64,000 nucleotides of DNA from Cyprinus carpio (taxonomy: Eukaryota > Chordata > Actinopteri > Cypriniformes > Cyprinidae), in contig NC_056607.1 in the NCBI RefSeq assembly GCF_018340385.1, positions 21,320,023 through 21,384,022 on the forward strand, in the 5' to 3' direction. A model generated the notes under the pieces. That model was not told where the DNA came from. It did not search any database and saw nothing but the letters and a program-made list of their open reading frames with translations. The position numbers were made by a program, and so were the translations under genes. Each line of letters begins with the position of its first letter. The stretch's first letter is position 1. Shown one piece after another: positions 12,900 to 24,434 of this stretch.

Positions 12900-13310
12900 A
12901 CTTTACATTGGAGCTCTTAAAGAGATATGATGATGGTAAAAAAAAAAAAAAAAAAAAAAATGGAGGAAAAATTAATTAATATTTCAAAGGTTTGTGTTCG
13001 GTCACAAAACTTTTGCGATAGAAATAATTTGAGGTGGGGTGAAAAATATTCCAGTGCTTTTGCAAGCAGAATGCAACACTTTCATGAGATGTTTTACGAA
13101 ATGTTATACGAGTGAAGCAAAGTTTTTCTGGGGAACACAATACTTTAGCAAGAGAACAAAAATGTTTCGCGAGCAAATGGAAACCTTCTTGGGGGAACGC
13201 AATGCTTTTTTAAGAGAACGCAAAAGGGTGAATGCATCACTTTTGTGAGAGAATGAAAAAGTTTCTCCATTGAATGCAAACATTTTGAAATCTAAGTTAT
13301 CCTTCCAGCT
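12900..13310. repeat. Low-copy repeat, copy 1
   Basis: Contains a poly-A tract (12940-12960), 'tattccagtgcttttgcaag' and several diverged 'gagagaacgcaaaa'-like units. The same order of motifs recurs at 17760-18200, so this is an interspersed element with an internal minisatellite. Short frames on both strands here are by-products. Confidence 0.45.
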
Positions 13311-14018
13311 CATAATTTTATTCCATCACCGTGCCCCCTTAGTGACTCATTTGTGTCTGCATTAGTAATGTCTGATATTTACAGATGAACAATAATAATG
13401 TGCTAGGATCCCAACATGAAAGCGTGACACGAACGTACTATTGCAATTTTTGTGGTGCAAGATAATTATATTTCATGCCATTCCCAGTAATTACAGTGTG
13501 TAATTCAACCCTCAAGATCTCTAAGTCTTTGGAGCACAGATTTGATTTGAAATGAATTTGCACAGATGTTTGCCAGTGCTGCTGAGAACAACGAGTATTG
13601 GCATGAAGTTTGTTGGGTGAACAAACCAGGAAGCCTGAGACCGCGGTGAGTCAGGAACCGGGATCCTGCAGGCGATAACAGGGTGGATACCTCAACAAAA
13701 GACAGAGGTGTCATTCAAACCACAGAATCCTAGATAGATGTAATTCTAGGCATTGGTGCTTCATTCAGGGCAGGGCAGAAAGAGACTCATATTCCTTGTT
13801 ACACTCTTAGAAGAGATATTTGAACTGTTCGAAGATCTTCAAACCAGTTTTCTGACCTACAGTAACACAAATGCTTGTATCGCTGCTAAAGCTGCACATT
13901 TTCAGAAACTCTTATTAATTAACTCTTATTAATTATCAGTCAACAGATGATCAAAAATATATTTTTCAGTTTGCAAGCTATTTCCAACTGGCTTAATATT
14001 AGATACACCAATCTCATA

Positions 14019-15565
14019 CAGGTGCTTCTCAATAAATTAGAATGTTGTGGAAAAGTTCATTTATTTCAGCAATTCAACTCAAATTGTGAAACTTGTGTAT
14101 TAAATAAATTCAATGCACACAGACTGAAGTAGTTTTTGGTCTTTGGTTCAAGTCTTTGGTTCTTTTAATTGTGATGATTTTGGCTCACATTTAACAAAAA
14201 CCCACCAATTCACAACAAATTGGAATATGGTGACATGCCAATCAGTTAATCAATTCAAAACAGCTGAAAAGGTTCCCTGAGTCTTCAAAATGGTCTCTCA
14301 GTTTGGTTCACTAGGCTACACAATCATGGGGAAGACTGCTGATCTGACAGTTGTCCAGAAGACAATCACTGACACCCTTCACAAGGAGGGTAAGCCACAA
14401 ACATTCATTGCCAAAGAAGCTGGCTGTTCAGAGAGTGCTGTATCCAAGCATGTTAACAGAAAGTTGAATGGAAGGAAAGAGTGTGGAAGAAAAAGATGCA
14501 CAACCAACCAAGAGAACCGCAGCCTTATGATGATTGTCAAGCAAAATCGATTCAAGAATTTGAGTGAACTTCTCAAGGAATGGACTGAGGCTGGGGTCAA
14601 GGCATCAAGAGCCACCACACACAGACGTGTCAAGGAATTTGGCTACAGTTGTCGTATTCCTTTTGTTAAGCCACTCTTGAACCACAGACAATGTCAGAGG
14701 CGTCTTACCTGGGATAAGGAGAAGAAGAACTGGACTGTTGCCCAGTGGTCCAAAGTCCTCTTTTCAGATGAGCGCAAGTTTTGTATTTCATTTGGAAACC
14801 AAGGTCCTAGAGTCTGGAGGAAGGGTGGAGAAGCTCATAGCCCAAGTTGCTTGAAGTCCAGTGTTAAGTTTCCACAGTCGGTGATGATTTGGGATGCAAT
14901 GTCATCTGCTGGTGTTGGTCCACTGTGTTTTTTGAAAACCAAAGTCACTGCACCCGTTTACCAAGAAATTTTGGAGCACGTCATGCTTCCTTCTGCTGAC
15001 CAGCTTTTTGAAGATGCTGATTTCATTTCCCAGCAGGATTTGGCACCTGCCTACACTGCCAAAAGCACCAAAAGTTGGTTAAATGACCATGGTGTTGGTG
15101 TGCTTGACTGGCCAGCAAACTCACAAGACCTGAACCCCAGAGAGAATCTATGGGGTATTGTCAAAGGAAAATGAGAAACAAGAGACCAAAAAATGCAGAT
15201 GAGCTGAAGGTCACTGTCAAAGAAACCTGGGATTCCATACCACCTGAGCAGTGCCACAAACTGACCACCTCCATGCCACGCTGAACTGAGGCAGTAATTA
15301 AAGCAGAAGGAGCCCCTACTAAGTATTGAGTACATGTACAGTAAATTAACATACTTTCCAGAAGGCCGACAGTTCACTAAAAATGTTTTTTTTTTTTTTT
15401 TTTTTTTTTTTTATTGGTCTTATTAAGTATTCTAATTTGTTGAGATAGTGAATTGGTGGGTTTTTGTTAAATGTGAGCCAAAATCATCACAATTAAAAGA
15501 ACCAAAGACTTAAACTACTTCAGTCTGTGTGCACTGAATTTATTCTATGTGTGAAACAGGAAAAA
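14019..15565 (+). mobile_element. Tc1/mariner transposon, nearly complete
   Basis: The left end CAGGTGCTTCTCAATAAATT follows a TA dinucleotide. A subterminal block at about 14105-14230 ('cagactgaagtag' ... 'cccaccaattcac') recurs inverted at about 15425-15545. The outer part of the right terminal repeat is degraded past about 15560. A transposase frame fills the interior, and a 24-T tract lies at 15387-15411. Confidence 0.85.
14290..15284 (+). pseudogene. Tc1-like transposase with one frameshift
   Basis: A frame of 294 codons starts at ATG 14290. It has an N-terminal helix-turn-helix (KEAGCSESAVSKHVNRK), then catalytic-domain landmarks: VLFSDERKF with the first Asp, SQQDLAPAYTAK with the second Asp, and DLNPRENLW with the Glu. 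It stops at 15174, but the neighbouring frame continues at once (MRNKRPKNADELK ... KLTTSMPR) to a stop at 15284. A single indel in an A-run near 15170 therefore separates the last 38 or so residues. Normal Tc1 transposases are about 340 residues, matching the joined length. Some usually conserved residues differ (QQDL for QQDG), so activity is doubtful. Confidence 0.8.
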
Positions 15566-15740
15566 CAAATGTGAATTCTTTTTACAGTATTATGTTTATC
15601 TTACATGGTAACCATATCTGTTTGTCATTTAAATACATTATGCATGTAAGTTTTGGCTACTTTTAAGCAACAGCAGAATAGACTTTAGAGGACTTTGCAA
15701 ACAAGACAGGTCATAGCGGAGGCCATGTAAAAAGCACATA

Positions 15741-17266
15741 CAGTGCATCCAAAAAATATTCACAGTGCTTTACTTTTTCTACATTTTATGTTACAGCCTT
15801 ATTCCAAAATTGATTAAATTCACTATTTTCCTCCAAATTCTATATACAATACCCCATAATGACAATGTAAATTTATTAAAAATGAAAATATTTTATATAT
15901 ATATATCATGTACATAAGTATTCACAGCCTTTGCTCAATACTTTGTTGAAGCATTTTTGGCACCAATTACAGCCTCAAGTCTTTTTGAGTATGATGCTGC
16001 AAGCTTGGCACACCTGTTTTTGGGCAGTTTCTCCAATTTGTCTTTGCAGTAGATCTCAAGCTCCATCAGGTTGGATGGGGAGGGTGAATGTGATTTCACC
16101 AAGTGCAACATGTTGATCCTGGTATAACATTCCAATCAACCAATCCATTCAGATTTGAGGGATAAGTTTACAGGAATTGCCTAATTTAGCCTTACAACCA
16201 GAGTTAGGTGCTGCTTGTTATTCAACCATCATTTCCCTCTGATTCTAGAGATAAATTATGGGTATGGTTAGGTTTAGGGGTAGAGATAGGGTTAGGTCTA
16301 TACTTTTGGACAATAATTTTGATCCAGCATCAACAAAAGATGTTGATCTAGGAACATGTTGCACTTGGCAAAATCACGGTGCCCGATGGGGAGCGTCAGT
16401 GCACAACTATTTTCAGATCTCTCCAGAGATGTTCAAGTCGGGGCTCTGGCTGGGCCACTCAAGGACATTCACAGAGTTCTCCCATAGCCACTCCTTTGTT
16501 ATTTTGGCTGTGTGCTTAGGGTCGTTGTCCTGTTGAAAGATGAACTGTCGCTCCAGTCTGAGGACTGTCTCTGTACATTGCTGCATTCATCTTTCCCTCG
16601 ATCCTGACTAGTTTCCCAGTTCCTGCCGCTGATAAACATCACCACATTATGATTCTGCCACCACCATGCTTCACTGTCAGGATGGTATTGGCTAGTAATG
16701 AGTGGTGCCTGGTTTCCTCCAGACATGACGCTTGGCATTGATGCCAAAGAGTTCAATCTTTGTTTCATCAGACGAGAGAATTTTGTTTCTTATGGTCTGA
16801 GAGTCCTTCAGTTGCCTTTTTACCGAGGAGTGGCGATACAATCCTGTCTTGGAGGTCTACAGACAATTCCTTGGACTTCATGGCTTTGTTTGTGCTCTGA
16901 CATGCACTGTTAACTGTGAGACGTTATATAGACAGGTGTGTGCCTTTCCAAATCATGTTCAATCAACTGAATTTACCACAGGTGGACTCCAATCAAGTTG
17001 CAGAAACATCTCAAGGATGATCAGTGGGATGCACATGAGCTCAATTTTGAGCTTACTCATAATACTTACATACATATGATATTTAACATTTTTTATTTTT
17101 AATAAATTTGCAAAGATTTCTAACAAACTTCTTTCACATTGTCATTATGGGGTATTGTTTGTAAAATTTGGAGAAAAATAATGAATTTAACCCATTTTGG
17201 AATAAGGCTGTAACATAACAAAATGTGGAAAAAATGAAGCGCTGTGAATACTTTCCGGATGCACTG
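15741..17266 (-). mobile_element. Second Tc1-like element, decayed
   Basis: The terminal inverted repeats CAGTGCATCC ... and ... GGATGCACTG, with matching inner stretches ('gttacagccttattccaaaa' and 'ggaataaggctgtaac'), are flanked by TA on both sides. The minus strand encodes transposase remnants such as SSDETKIELFGINAK and VWRKPGTTH around 16690-16800, broken by stops and frameshifts. A 302-bp MITE interrupts it at 16083-16384. Confidence 0.8.
16083..16384. mobile_element. MITE (copy A) nested in a Tc1-like element
   Basis: This 302-bp insert is flanked by identical 9-bp repeats GATGGGGAG (16074-16082, 16385-16393). Its ends are imperfect inverted repeats that share GTGATTT..CC, AAGTGCAACATGTT. 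Removing it restores the host transposon. A second copy (44793-45113) shares the interior 'tcatttccctctgatt' and 'gttaggtctata'. It has no coding capacity. A duplication of 8-9 bp suggests hAT-type mobilisation. Confidence 0.8.
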
Positions 17267-17759
17267 TAAAACAATACATTGTTCTTTTATAGATCCTCTG
17301 CACATATCTTTTTACTACTATGAATTGCTACTACAAGACAAGAAAAACCAGTTCAATCTTTAAAGTTTGAGTTTCAGATGAATCCCTGTATGTGTAATGA
17401 CAGTGTTTTCATTGTCTGAGATAATGACTGTTTATGTAAGTTTTAGCATCCTATATATGACCAGTAGAGAATGTAATTGCTTTCCTTCATTTAGATAATA
17501 CAATACAATGATGATTTAAAGTATTATTTTACCAGATCAGATCATTTTGCATTACTGATATCAGTAATGCTGCTATCTAAAATATGGAGCAGATTTATGA
17601 CTGTGCCACACCCAGTACAAAGAAACAACACTGAGCTTCTGAAACACATAAGTAAGCAGAGAATAGAAGAATCACGTTATAAAGTCAAAGGCAAAAATGA
17701 AGATGTAAGAAAAAGAAGATGTAGGCTGCTTTAATCACAGTTTTTGATTAAAGTCTTTG

Positions 17760-18200
17760 GTCCATACAGCAGTGCATTTATGTACATGTATCATTTCAAT
17801 GTTTTCTACGTTCATTTGAAAAAGTTCTGCATTCCTCGAGAAACTTCACTGCACTGACAATAAGGGACATGGTGATAGAAAGAAATTTGAAAAAATGTAT
17901 AGAAAAATAATGTTTTTTTGTAATTTATTTATTATTTTTTATATATTTAAATTATATTATATGTTTTTGCATTCATTCACAGAATGTTTTTGTTACCCTG
18001 ACAAACTGCAGTTTGCAAAAGTTTTGTATTCTTCGGAGAAACTTCACAAAATGATAATGGAAATTGATATGAAACCCCTAAAGGGACATGTTGATGGAAT
18101 AATTATGAGATGGGAGGAAAAAATATTTCAGTGTTTTTGTATTCTCTCCCAAACATTTTGCATGTGTTCACCTGCAAACTCTTTTACGTATCATTTTTTT
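17760..18200. repeat. Low-copy repeat, copy 2
   Basis: Shares 'gagatgggaggaaaaaatat', 'ttcagtgtttttg' and the preceding 'aaagggacatgttgatgg' with the 12900-13310 copy in the same orientation. Non-coding. Confidence 0.45.
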
Positions 18201-18350
18201 TTATATGAATGCTGCTTTATTTGTTACATAAAAAAATTATGGTTGGAGGGAAATCTATATTACAATGTTTTTGTGAGCAAACTTAAAGTTTCTCAGTGTG
18301 TCACTATACTTTTTGCGTGCGAATGAAAGGTGTCGCAGGGGAACGTTAAC

Positions 18351-18630
18351 CCCTGCTGAAAAAACAAAACAAAACAATAGAAACCATCACAGAATTTGTA
18401 ATGCTTTTACTGGTTATAATGGGACTTGTAGCCTGCTGGTTTGAATGGAAACTGTAATGGACCCTATTAGTTTTTACTGGTAATTGTTGTGTCCCAAAAC
18501 ACACTACAGAATTTTTTTTTAATGGTTCTAATGGTTGAAAGTTGATGGCTTGTAATGTTTGTAATGGTATTTGTAGTGAAAACCATTAGATTTTATGTTG
18601 TTGTTGTTGTTTTTTTTTTTTACAGCAGGG
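18351..18630. repeat. Short MITE with CCCTGCTG ... CAGCAGGG ends
   Basis: Terminal inverted repeats (CCCTGCTGAAAAAACAAAAC and the complementary T-rich stretch before ACAGCAGGG) bound 280 bases rich in 'aatggt' and 'gtaatg' words. No protein frame. Confidence 0.6.
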
Positions 18631-19977
18631 ATATTTCATGAGTAAAAGCAAATGAATTGAAATAATTTTTTTCCTCCCATATCTCTCTTAGTGCATTGCA
18701 CATTTGCAGTTCGCCTCTTTTATCAGTAGAAAATTCTCACAGCGAAAGTAAAAGGCTGATTAAGACTCATTAATAGATTAACTCCTGCATGGCATGCTTT
18801 CAAAAGCCGGCAGATAAACATGTCCTTTAAATTGATATGCTCATGGTCTTGCATTAACAAGGTTATCATTTAATCCAGGAAAACATTCTCTGAATTTGTG
18901 ATTAAAAATAGAGCAAGAAAGAACTTGTTTGGAATCAGCACATATGGATCAAATAAATCTGGTCATTCAGTATCTCATAAAAATTCACATCTTTCATCAC
19001 CTTATAACTGCAGGCACTTTTACTCAGTGATGAACGTGATGAATCACTTGATATATAGCCTTCACTAAATTCACTAAGCATGTGGTTTTCATTTGATTGT
19101 GTAATGACAGCTATACAAGGGTACAATGTAACTTTGTATCTGTTTTCAAACTACCAGTTACACTACTTGATGTATCTTAATGCATCAGCCTTTTCATTGA
19201 TGCTTAAATAGCTGCTGATAGAAATGAACCAGTTGAATTGCATGGTAATGCTTTCCAAAGCAATGCTTCAGCTCTCGGTTTAAACTTTCATATACATTTT
19301 TCACACTTTTCGGAGATAAAAGTAAATGGAATGGCGTATCTCATGGCTTAAGCTCTCAGAAAAAGACTGATAGCACCATATGTCTCCAGATGGCTCTTGT
19401 GCAATTTAAAAGTTCACTTTGGAACATGTTTCTCTCCCTCGCTGTTTTTTTGTTCTGTTCGTGTTTGAAAAGACAAAGGGAGGTCTGTTCTGGGGAAGCT
19501 GGCAGCATTCCATGCGCAAGAGCCCATTTCACTGTGTGGTTTTAGCTCGCTGTTTATAAGTGTTTATCACATCCAGCACTCTGTTGCTTTGGAAACCCCG
19601 CTGGCAGGCGCAGGTCATCCTGTCAGCGCTCATGTTATGAAGCCTGTAACACAAACCTTATGACAGTAACATGAGACCCTATGCAGACATGCATGGGAAA
19701 AAGTTCTACACATCAGAACAATCACGTCCTGTGAAAAATGTTGCAGTTTATATATGCATTCATGTTTTAAGATAAGATGTGGATATGACTCTTTTGCACA
19801 TATCCCTGGGCTATGAGCTCTCACTCAGAGCTCATTCCAACCATTCATGTCATTTCACCTGCCAGATCCTCTGCCTCTAGGCATATTGGGCGGAGAGTGA
19901 AGTTTTGAGTTCATTTTCTCCCCTCACCCCCTCCTCCATCTCTACCTCCACCCACCCCTTACCTCATCCCGCAAACA

Positions 19978-19984
19978 TATAAAA
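19978..19984 (+). promoter_or_regulatory. TATA box of keratin K2
   Basis: TATAAAA 74-80 bases before the K2 start codon, preceded by a C-rich stretch (about 19918-19970). The spacing matches the TATA elements of K1, K4 and K5. Confidence 0.7.
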
Positions 19985-20057
19985 ATCAATCGGCCTCGTC
20001 TGTGCGCCACATTCTTTCTCCTTCCAGCAAAAAGACTCTCTCCTCTGCACCCCAGCA

Positions 20058-22462
20058 ATGACATCCTTTAGCCGCCAGAGTTTCATGTCTTCTGGAGGGG
20101 GCTTCGGTGGAAGCTCCATGCGGGGTGCTTCTCTGGGAGCCATGTCTCGGTCATCCGCGATTGGTGGTGGAGGCGGTGGCCATATAAGCGCCATGCGTTC
20201 TGGCAGTGTATATGGGGGTGCAGGAGGTCATGGGGTCCGTATCTCCACCGGGACAAGAACCTTTGCAGCTGGTGGCGGTGGCGGTGGCGGTGGATCTGGC
20301 TTTAGCTTTGGTGGTGGCGCTGGCGGCGGAGCAGGGTTTAGCTTCGGTGGTGGTGCCGGAGGAGGCGATATGGACCTCAACGTGGCTGTCAGTGAGAAAG
20401 CAACCATGCAGAACCTAAACGACCGTCTGGGAAACTACCTGCAGAAGGTGCACTTGCTGGAGAAGGCCAACGCAGATCTGGAGCTGAAGATCAGACAGTT
20501 TTTGGAGAACAAAACCTCACCTGCTGCAAGAGATTACTCTGCCTACCAGGCTACAATCAGCGACCTGCAAGATAAGGTACTGCTATTGTAAACATCTCTT
20601 GTACAAAATACTGTTTTCATAGCTGCAGGATTAAGGGTGTGGTCATGTTCTCATTGAGTTTTCTGCACATCAAATTGAAACAAAGCCATGCATTTCTGCC
20701 TTGTACTGTTATGGGTTACCTCCCAAAATGGGTGCAATAGACAAAATTTGCATGTAGATCTTAATAATGCATATTTGGAAGCTATGCATTTGCAAAATCA
20801 TCATTATTTTCTCTGACAGATCCAAGATGCCACTCGTGTCAATGGGGGAGTCTACCTGGCCATCGATAACGCAAAATTGGCCACCGACGACTTCAAGACC
20901 AAGTAAACGCAAACCTACAGTGTATGCAACCCTTATACTTAGGGGAAAAGTTGCTAATAAGCCACTCTGTGTGATTCATTCAGGTATGAGAACGAGTTGG
21001 CCATGCGTCAGTCTGTGGAAGCAGATATCGCTGGGTTGAAGAGACTCCTTGATGAGTTGACATTGGCAAGATCCGACCTGGAGATGCAAATTGAAGGCTT
21101 AAAGGAGGAGCTTATCTTCCTCAAGAAGAACCACGAGGAGGTAAAAACCTGTAAAATTCAATCATGCTGTTTGACTGTTATCAACATGACAAGCAAGATC
21201 TTTTGATCATGCCAAAACAGAAATGTTCCTCTGACCTTGCCATAAAATGAACTAACAAAGCAGTCAAATGTGATGCTGATGAGCACTATAAATTTCAGGG
21301 AATGTGCCTCAGGGGTCATACATCATCTCAAGTTATTTTTCTCTTTGTAGGAACTGGCATCCATGCGCAGTCAGATGACTGGCTCAGTGAATGTGGAGGT
21401 GGACGCAGCTCCTCAGGAGGATCTGAACCGTGTGATGTCTGAGATCCGAGAGCAGTACGAGGGAGTCGCTGCCAAAAACCGGCGTGAACTAGAGGCCTGG
21501 TTCCAAACCAAGGTAAAAGAGAGCACATGACTAGCCAAGTTTTGGTCTTCGGAGACACTAATCTCAACTCTGATTGTTATTTATCTGCAGTCAGAGACAC
21601 TGACTAAGGAGGTTGCGGCCAGTACAGAGACCCTCCAAGTGTCCAAGACTGAAATCAATGAACTTAGACACACCCTTCAAGGCCTGGAGATCGAGTTACA
21701 GTCTGAACTCAGTAAAGTAAGTGTTTTAGGATCTATCCATACCAACATTTTAAACCATTCTAAGCTGGTCTTAGCTGGTGTAATTGGTCTCCAAGCTGGT
21801 ATTCTGCTTGTAGATATTTGTATAGGTTGCCAAACCCCTCTGAAACCAGCAAACTAGACAATCCTGACAATGCTTGGAACCTGTTAAGAAAAGCAATTCC
21901 ATCTTAGGCTGGGTTAAGTTGTTTTTTTCAGCAGGCTGGTTGAACTGCTACAATTTTTTACCCAACATATACTTATTATTCCAGTCTATGCTAATAAATA
22001 CCACCTTCTCTCTATTCTACAGAAAGCAGGTCTTGAGGGAACTCTTGCAGATACAGAAGGGCGTTACTCCATGCAGCTGACTCAACTACAGGTTCAGGTA
22101 ACAAGTCTGGAGGAGCAGATTGTTCACCTCAAAGGTGATATAGACAGACAATCTCAGGAGTACAACATGCTGTTGGACATCAAGACCCGGCTGGAGATGG
22201 AGATCGCGGAATACAGGAGACTGCTGGACGGAGGAGCAACCAGGTAGGAGATGTTGGAAAACTGATAGTGAGACTGTAAAATGAGTGTTCTCGTTGGGGT
22301 TTTGCCATTTCTGAAGACTTTCTCTCTTTTGTCAGCTTCACCACTACTGGTGGAATAGGAGGAGGAGGAGGAGGAGGAGTGAGCTTTAACAAAACCATCA
22401 TGGTGAAGACCATTGAGGAAGACATTGTTGATGGGAAAGTGGTGTCAAGTACTACAAAATAA
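20058..22462 (+). CDS. Type I keratin K2 (7 coding exons, Gly-rich head)
   Basis: Exons are 20058-20576, 20820-20902, 20984-21140, 21351-21512, 21591-21716, 22023-22243 and 22336-22462, giving 464 residues. The long head (1-112) is rich in Gly and Ser and includes repeated SFGGGAGGG blocks. The rod begins EKATMQNLNDRLGNYLQKV and ends EYRRLLDGG near 419. The tail has a Gly run and then FNKTIMVKTIEEDIVDGKVV. Rod-exon sizes are the canonical 83/157/162/126/221. The tail is a single exon, unlike K1, K3, K4 and K5. Intron 5 holds 'agctggt' minisatellite-like sequence (21760-21810). The Gly-rich head resembles epidermal keratins; the tissue is an inference. The 70-codon frame overlapping the head is a shadow. 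Confidence 0.92.
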
Positions 22463-22521
22463 ACACCAAACACAACTGTGACACCACTTTTCAGGCCTTC
22501 CACTGTGATCCGCTTTTTGAG

Positions 22522-22527
22522 AATAAA
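22522..22527 (+). terminator. Poly(A) signal of K2
   Basis: AATAAA 60 bases after the stop codon of K2, a normal spacing for a short 3' untranslated region. Confidence 0.75.
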
Positions 22528-22701
22528 ATCAGTGATGCCGTGGTTTGTGTCATGTTAAATCTGTTTACTGCTTCAATATAAAGTTACAAAGTCAATATCA
22601 AAGCATTGTTTCAGAAAGGTTGGTGATACATTTTGAGATTTGTGCTTGCAGTACATCAGACATGTTATTGTCATTTAACAGAGAGCTGAAAATCAGACTG
22701 G

Positions 22702-22704
<3 letters not shown>

Positions 22705-22787
<83 letters not shown>

Positions 22788-22799
22788 CACACACACACA
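22705..22799. repeat. (CA)n microsatellite
   Basis: About 47 near-perfect CA repeats with one CG interruption, between the convergent ends of K2 and K3. A 107-codon poly-His/Thr frame across it is an artefact of the repeat. Likely length-polymorphic. Confidence 0.95.
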
Positions 22800-22942
22800 A
22801 AAACTAATTCACATTCAGATAATCATGTTCATAATCTACCAAATGTAAACTTTCAATTGCTTCATTAACTGTGTAAGTATGCAATACAGAAGGCATGAGT
22901 AAAACATGTGGTGTCCACAGCTGCAGCGTGTTTTTGAGCAGA

Positions 22943-24368
22943 TTAGTCATCTCGCTCATTAACATCCACACTCTCGCTGCTCTCCAAGATCTTCCCATCC
23001 ACGATGGTTTCCACCACTGTGATCGTTTTGGTGACAATTTCTTAAAACAGATGAAGGGAGATGGTTAATTAGCAATGCACTACATCACTTCATAGTAGTG
23101 TAATGTATTTAATATACAAAATATATATTTTATTGTAAAACAGTCTTACTGTGGGACTTCCTGTAAAAACAGACACAGAGAGAGAGAGTTGGTGTCAGTA
23201 AAGCATTTAAGAAGGGCAAGAAGTACACTTTTTAACTTCAAATTCAGCATCCACTAAATAACAAGATATTCAACTTCAACAAGATTCAACAAGATATTCA
23301 AGAAATTATTTTCAAGAAATTATTTTCTTGAGTATCACCTGTCATCTCCATCCAGCAGTCTCCTGTACTCTGCAATCTCATGCTCCAGTCTGGTCTTAAT
23401 GTCCAGCAGCATTTCATACTCTCGCTTGTTGTTGCCAATGTTAGCATGAAATTGACTAAGCTGGTCCTCCAGGCTGGTAACAGTGACCTGAAGCCTAGCC
23501 AACTGGTCCCCATAACGGGCCTGTGTTTCCTCCAGTTCACCATCAAGGGCTGACCTCTGTGTATAGGCATTATATATATAAATAAAAAACAAACCACCCA
23601 CCCACACCCACACACATGTGTGTGCGTGTATATATATATATATATATATACATATATAATAATAATAATAGTTGTTATAATAATTGTTATTTGGTGCAGC
23701 AGGGAAGAATTACATAGAAACAGTGCTAATAATCAACACTTTTGAAACACTATCTCTTCTAAACATGTAACCATAGGTAATTACAGCACATTCCCCCTTG
23801 AAACTTAAAGCTGGCAGAGCGCTGGTTGGTGAACTAGAGGGGGTGAGGCTGGAGCAAAAACAGCCTGGCATAACACTTTCTGCCAAGACATGTTGCCACA
23901 GACTTGGAAATTATAATACATTGCTTCTTCCCTTTAACCCACAACTCTATGAGGTGCTGAGAGTATAGAAAACAAGTTTTGCATTACAAATAAATGTGTT
24001 ATTGTAGGGGTGTGCAGGTTTACCATGCTCTGATGGGTCTGCAGTTCAATCTGTAGTCTTTGTGAGGTGTTTTTCAATTCCTTCAGCTCTGTTCTACTGT
24101 TCTGAAGATCTTCATTTTGTGTGACCACCTCCTGTTGCACTGTGGCAATCTGCAGCCAACAAAAACAACTATAACATTACATGCATGCCGCTATAAAACT
24201 ACATTTTGTCCTGTTAATCACAGATGAGCGACTAAATCAATCTGATTAAAACTGAAAACTCAAATGCACCAAATCAGTTATTTTCAGAAGTGTAAGTCCT
24301 TATACACTGAAAAAAATCATACTAATTTTTTTTAAGGTAAGTGGTTGTAAACAATTTGTTTTAGTTAC

Positions 24369-24434
<66 letters not shown>

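Larger units (their letters stand above)
8870..19970. other. Intergenic region K1-K2, mostly transposon-derived
   Basis: Apart from the transposon frames listed separately, I see no host coding exon in these 11 kb. Recognisable pieces are MITEs (9478-9690, 12548-12770, 18351-18630), a cyprinid-type repeat (11330-11840), a two-copy repeat (12900-13310 and 17760-18200) and two Tc1-like elements. The rest is AT-rich and unremarkable. Confidence 0.6.

Noticed and set aside
22545..22868. 107-codon frame with poly(Thr-His)
   Set aside because: It is the translation of a (CA)n microsatellite.
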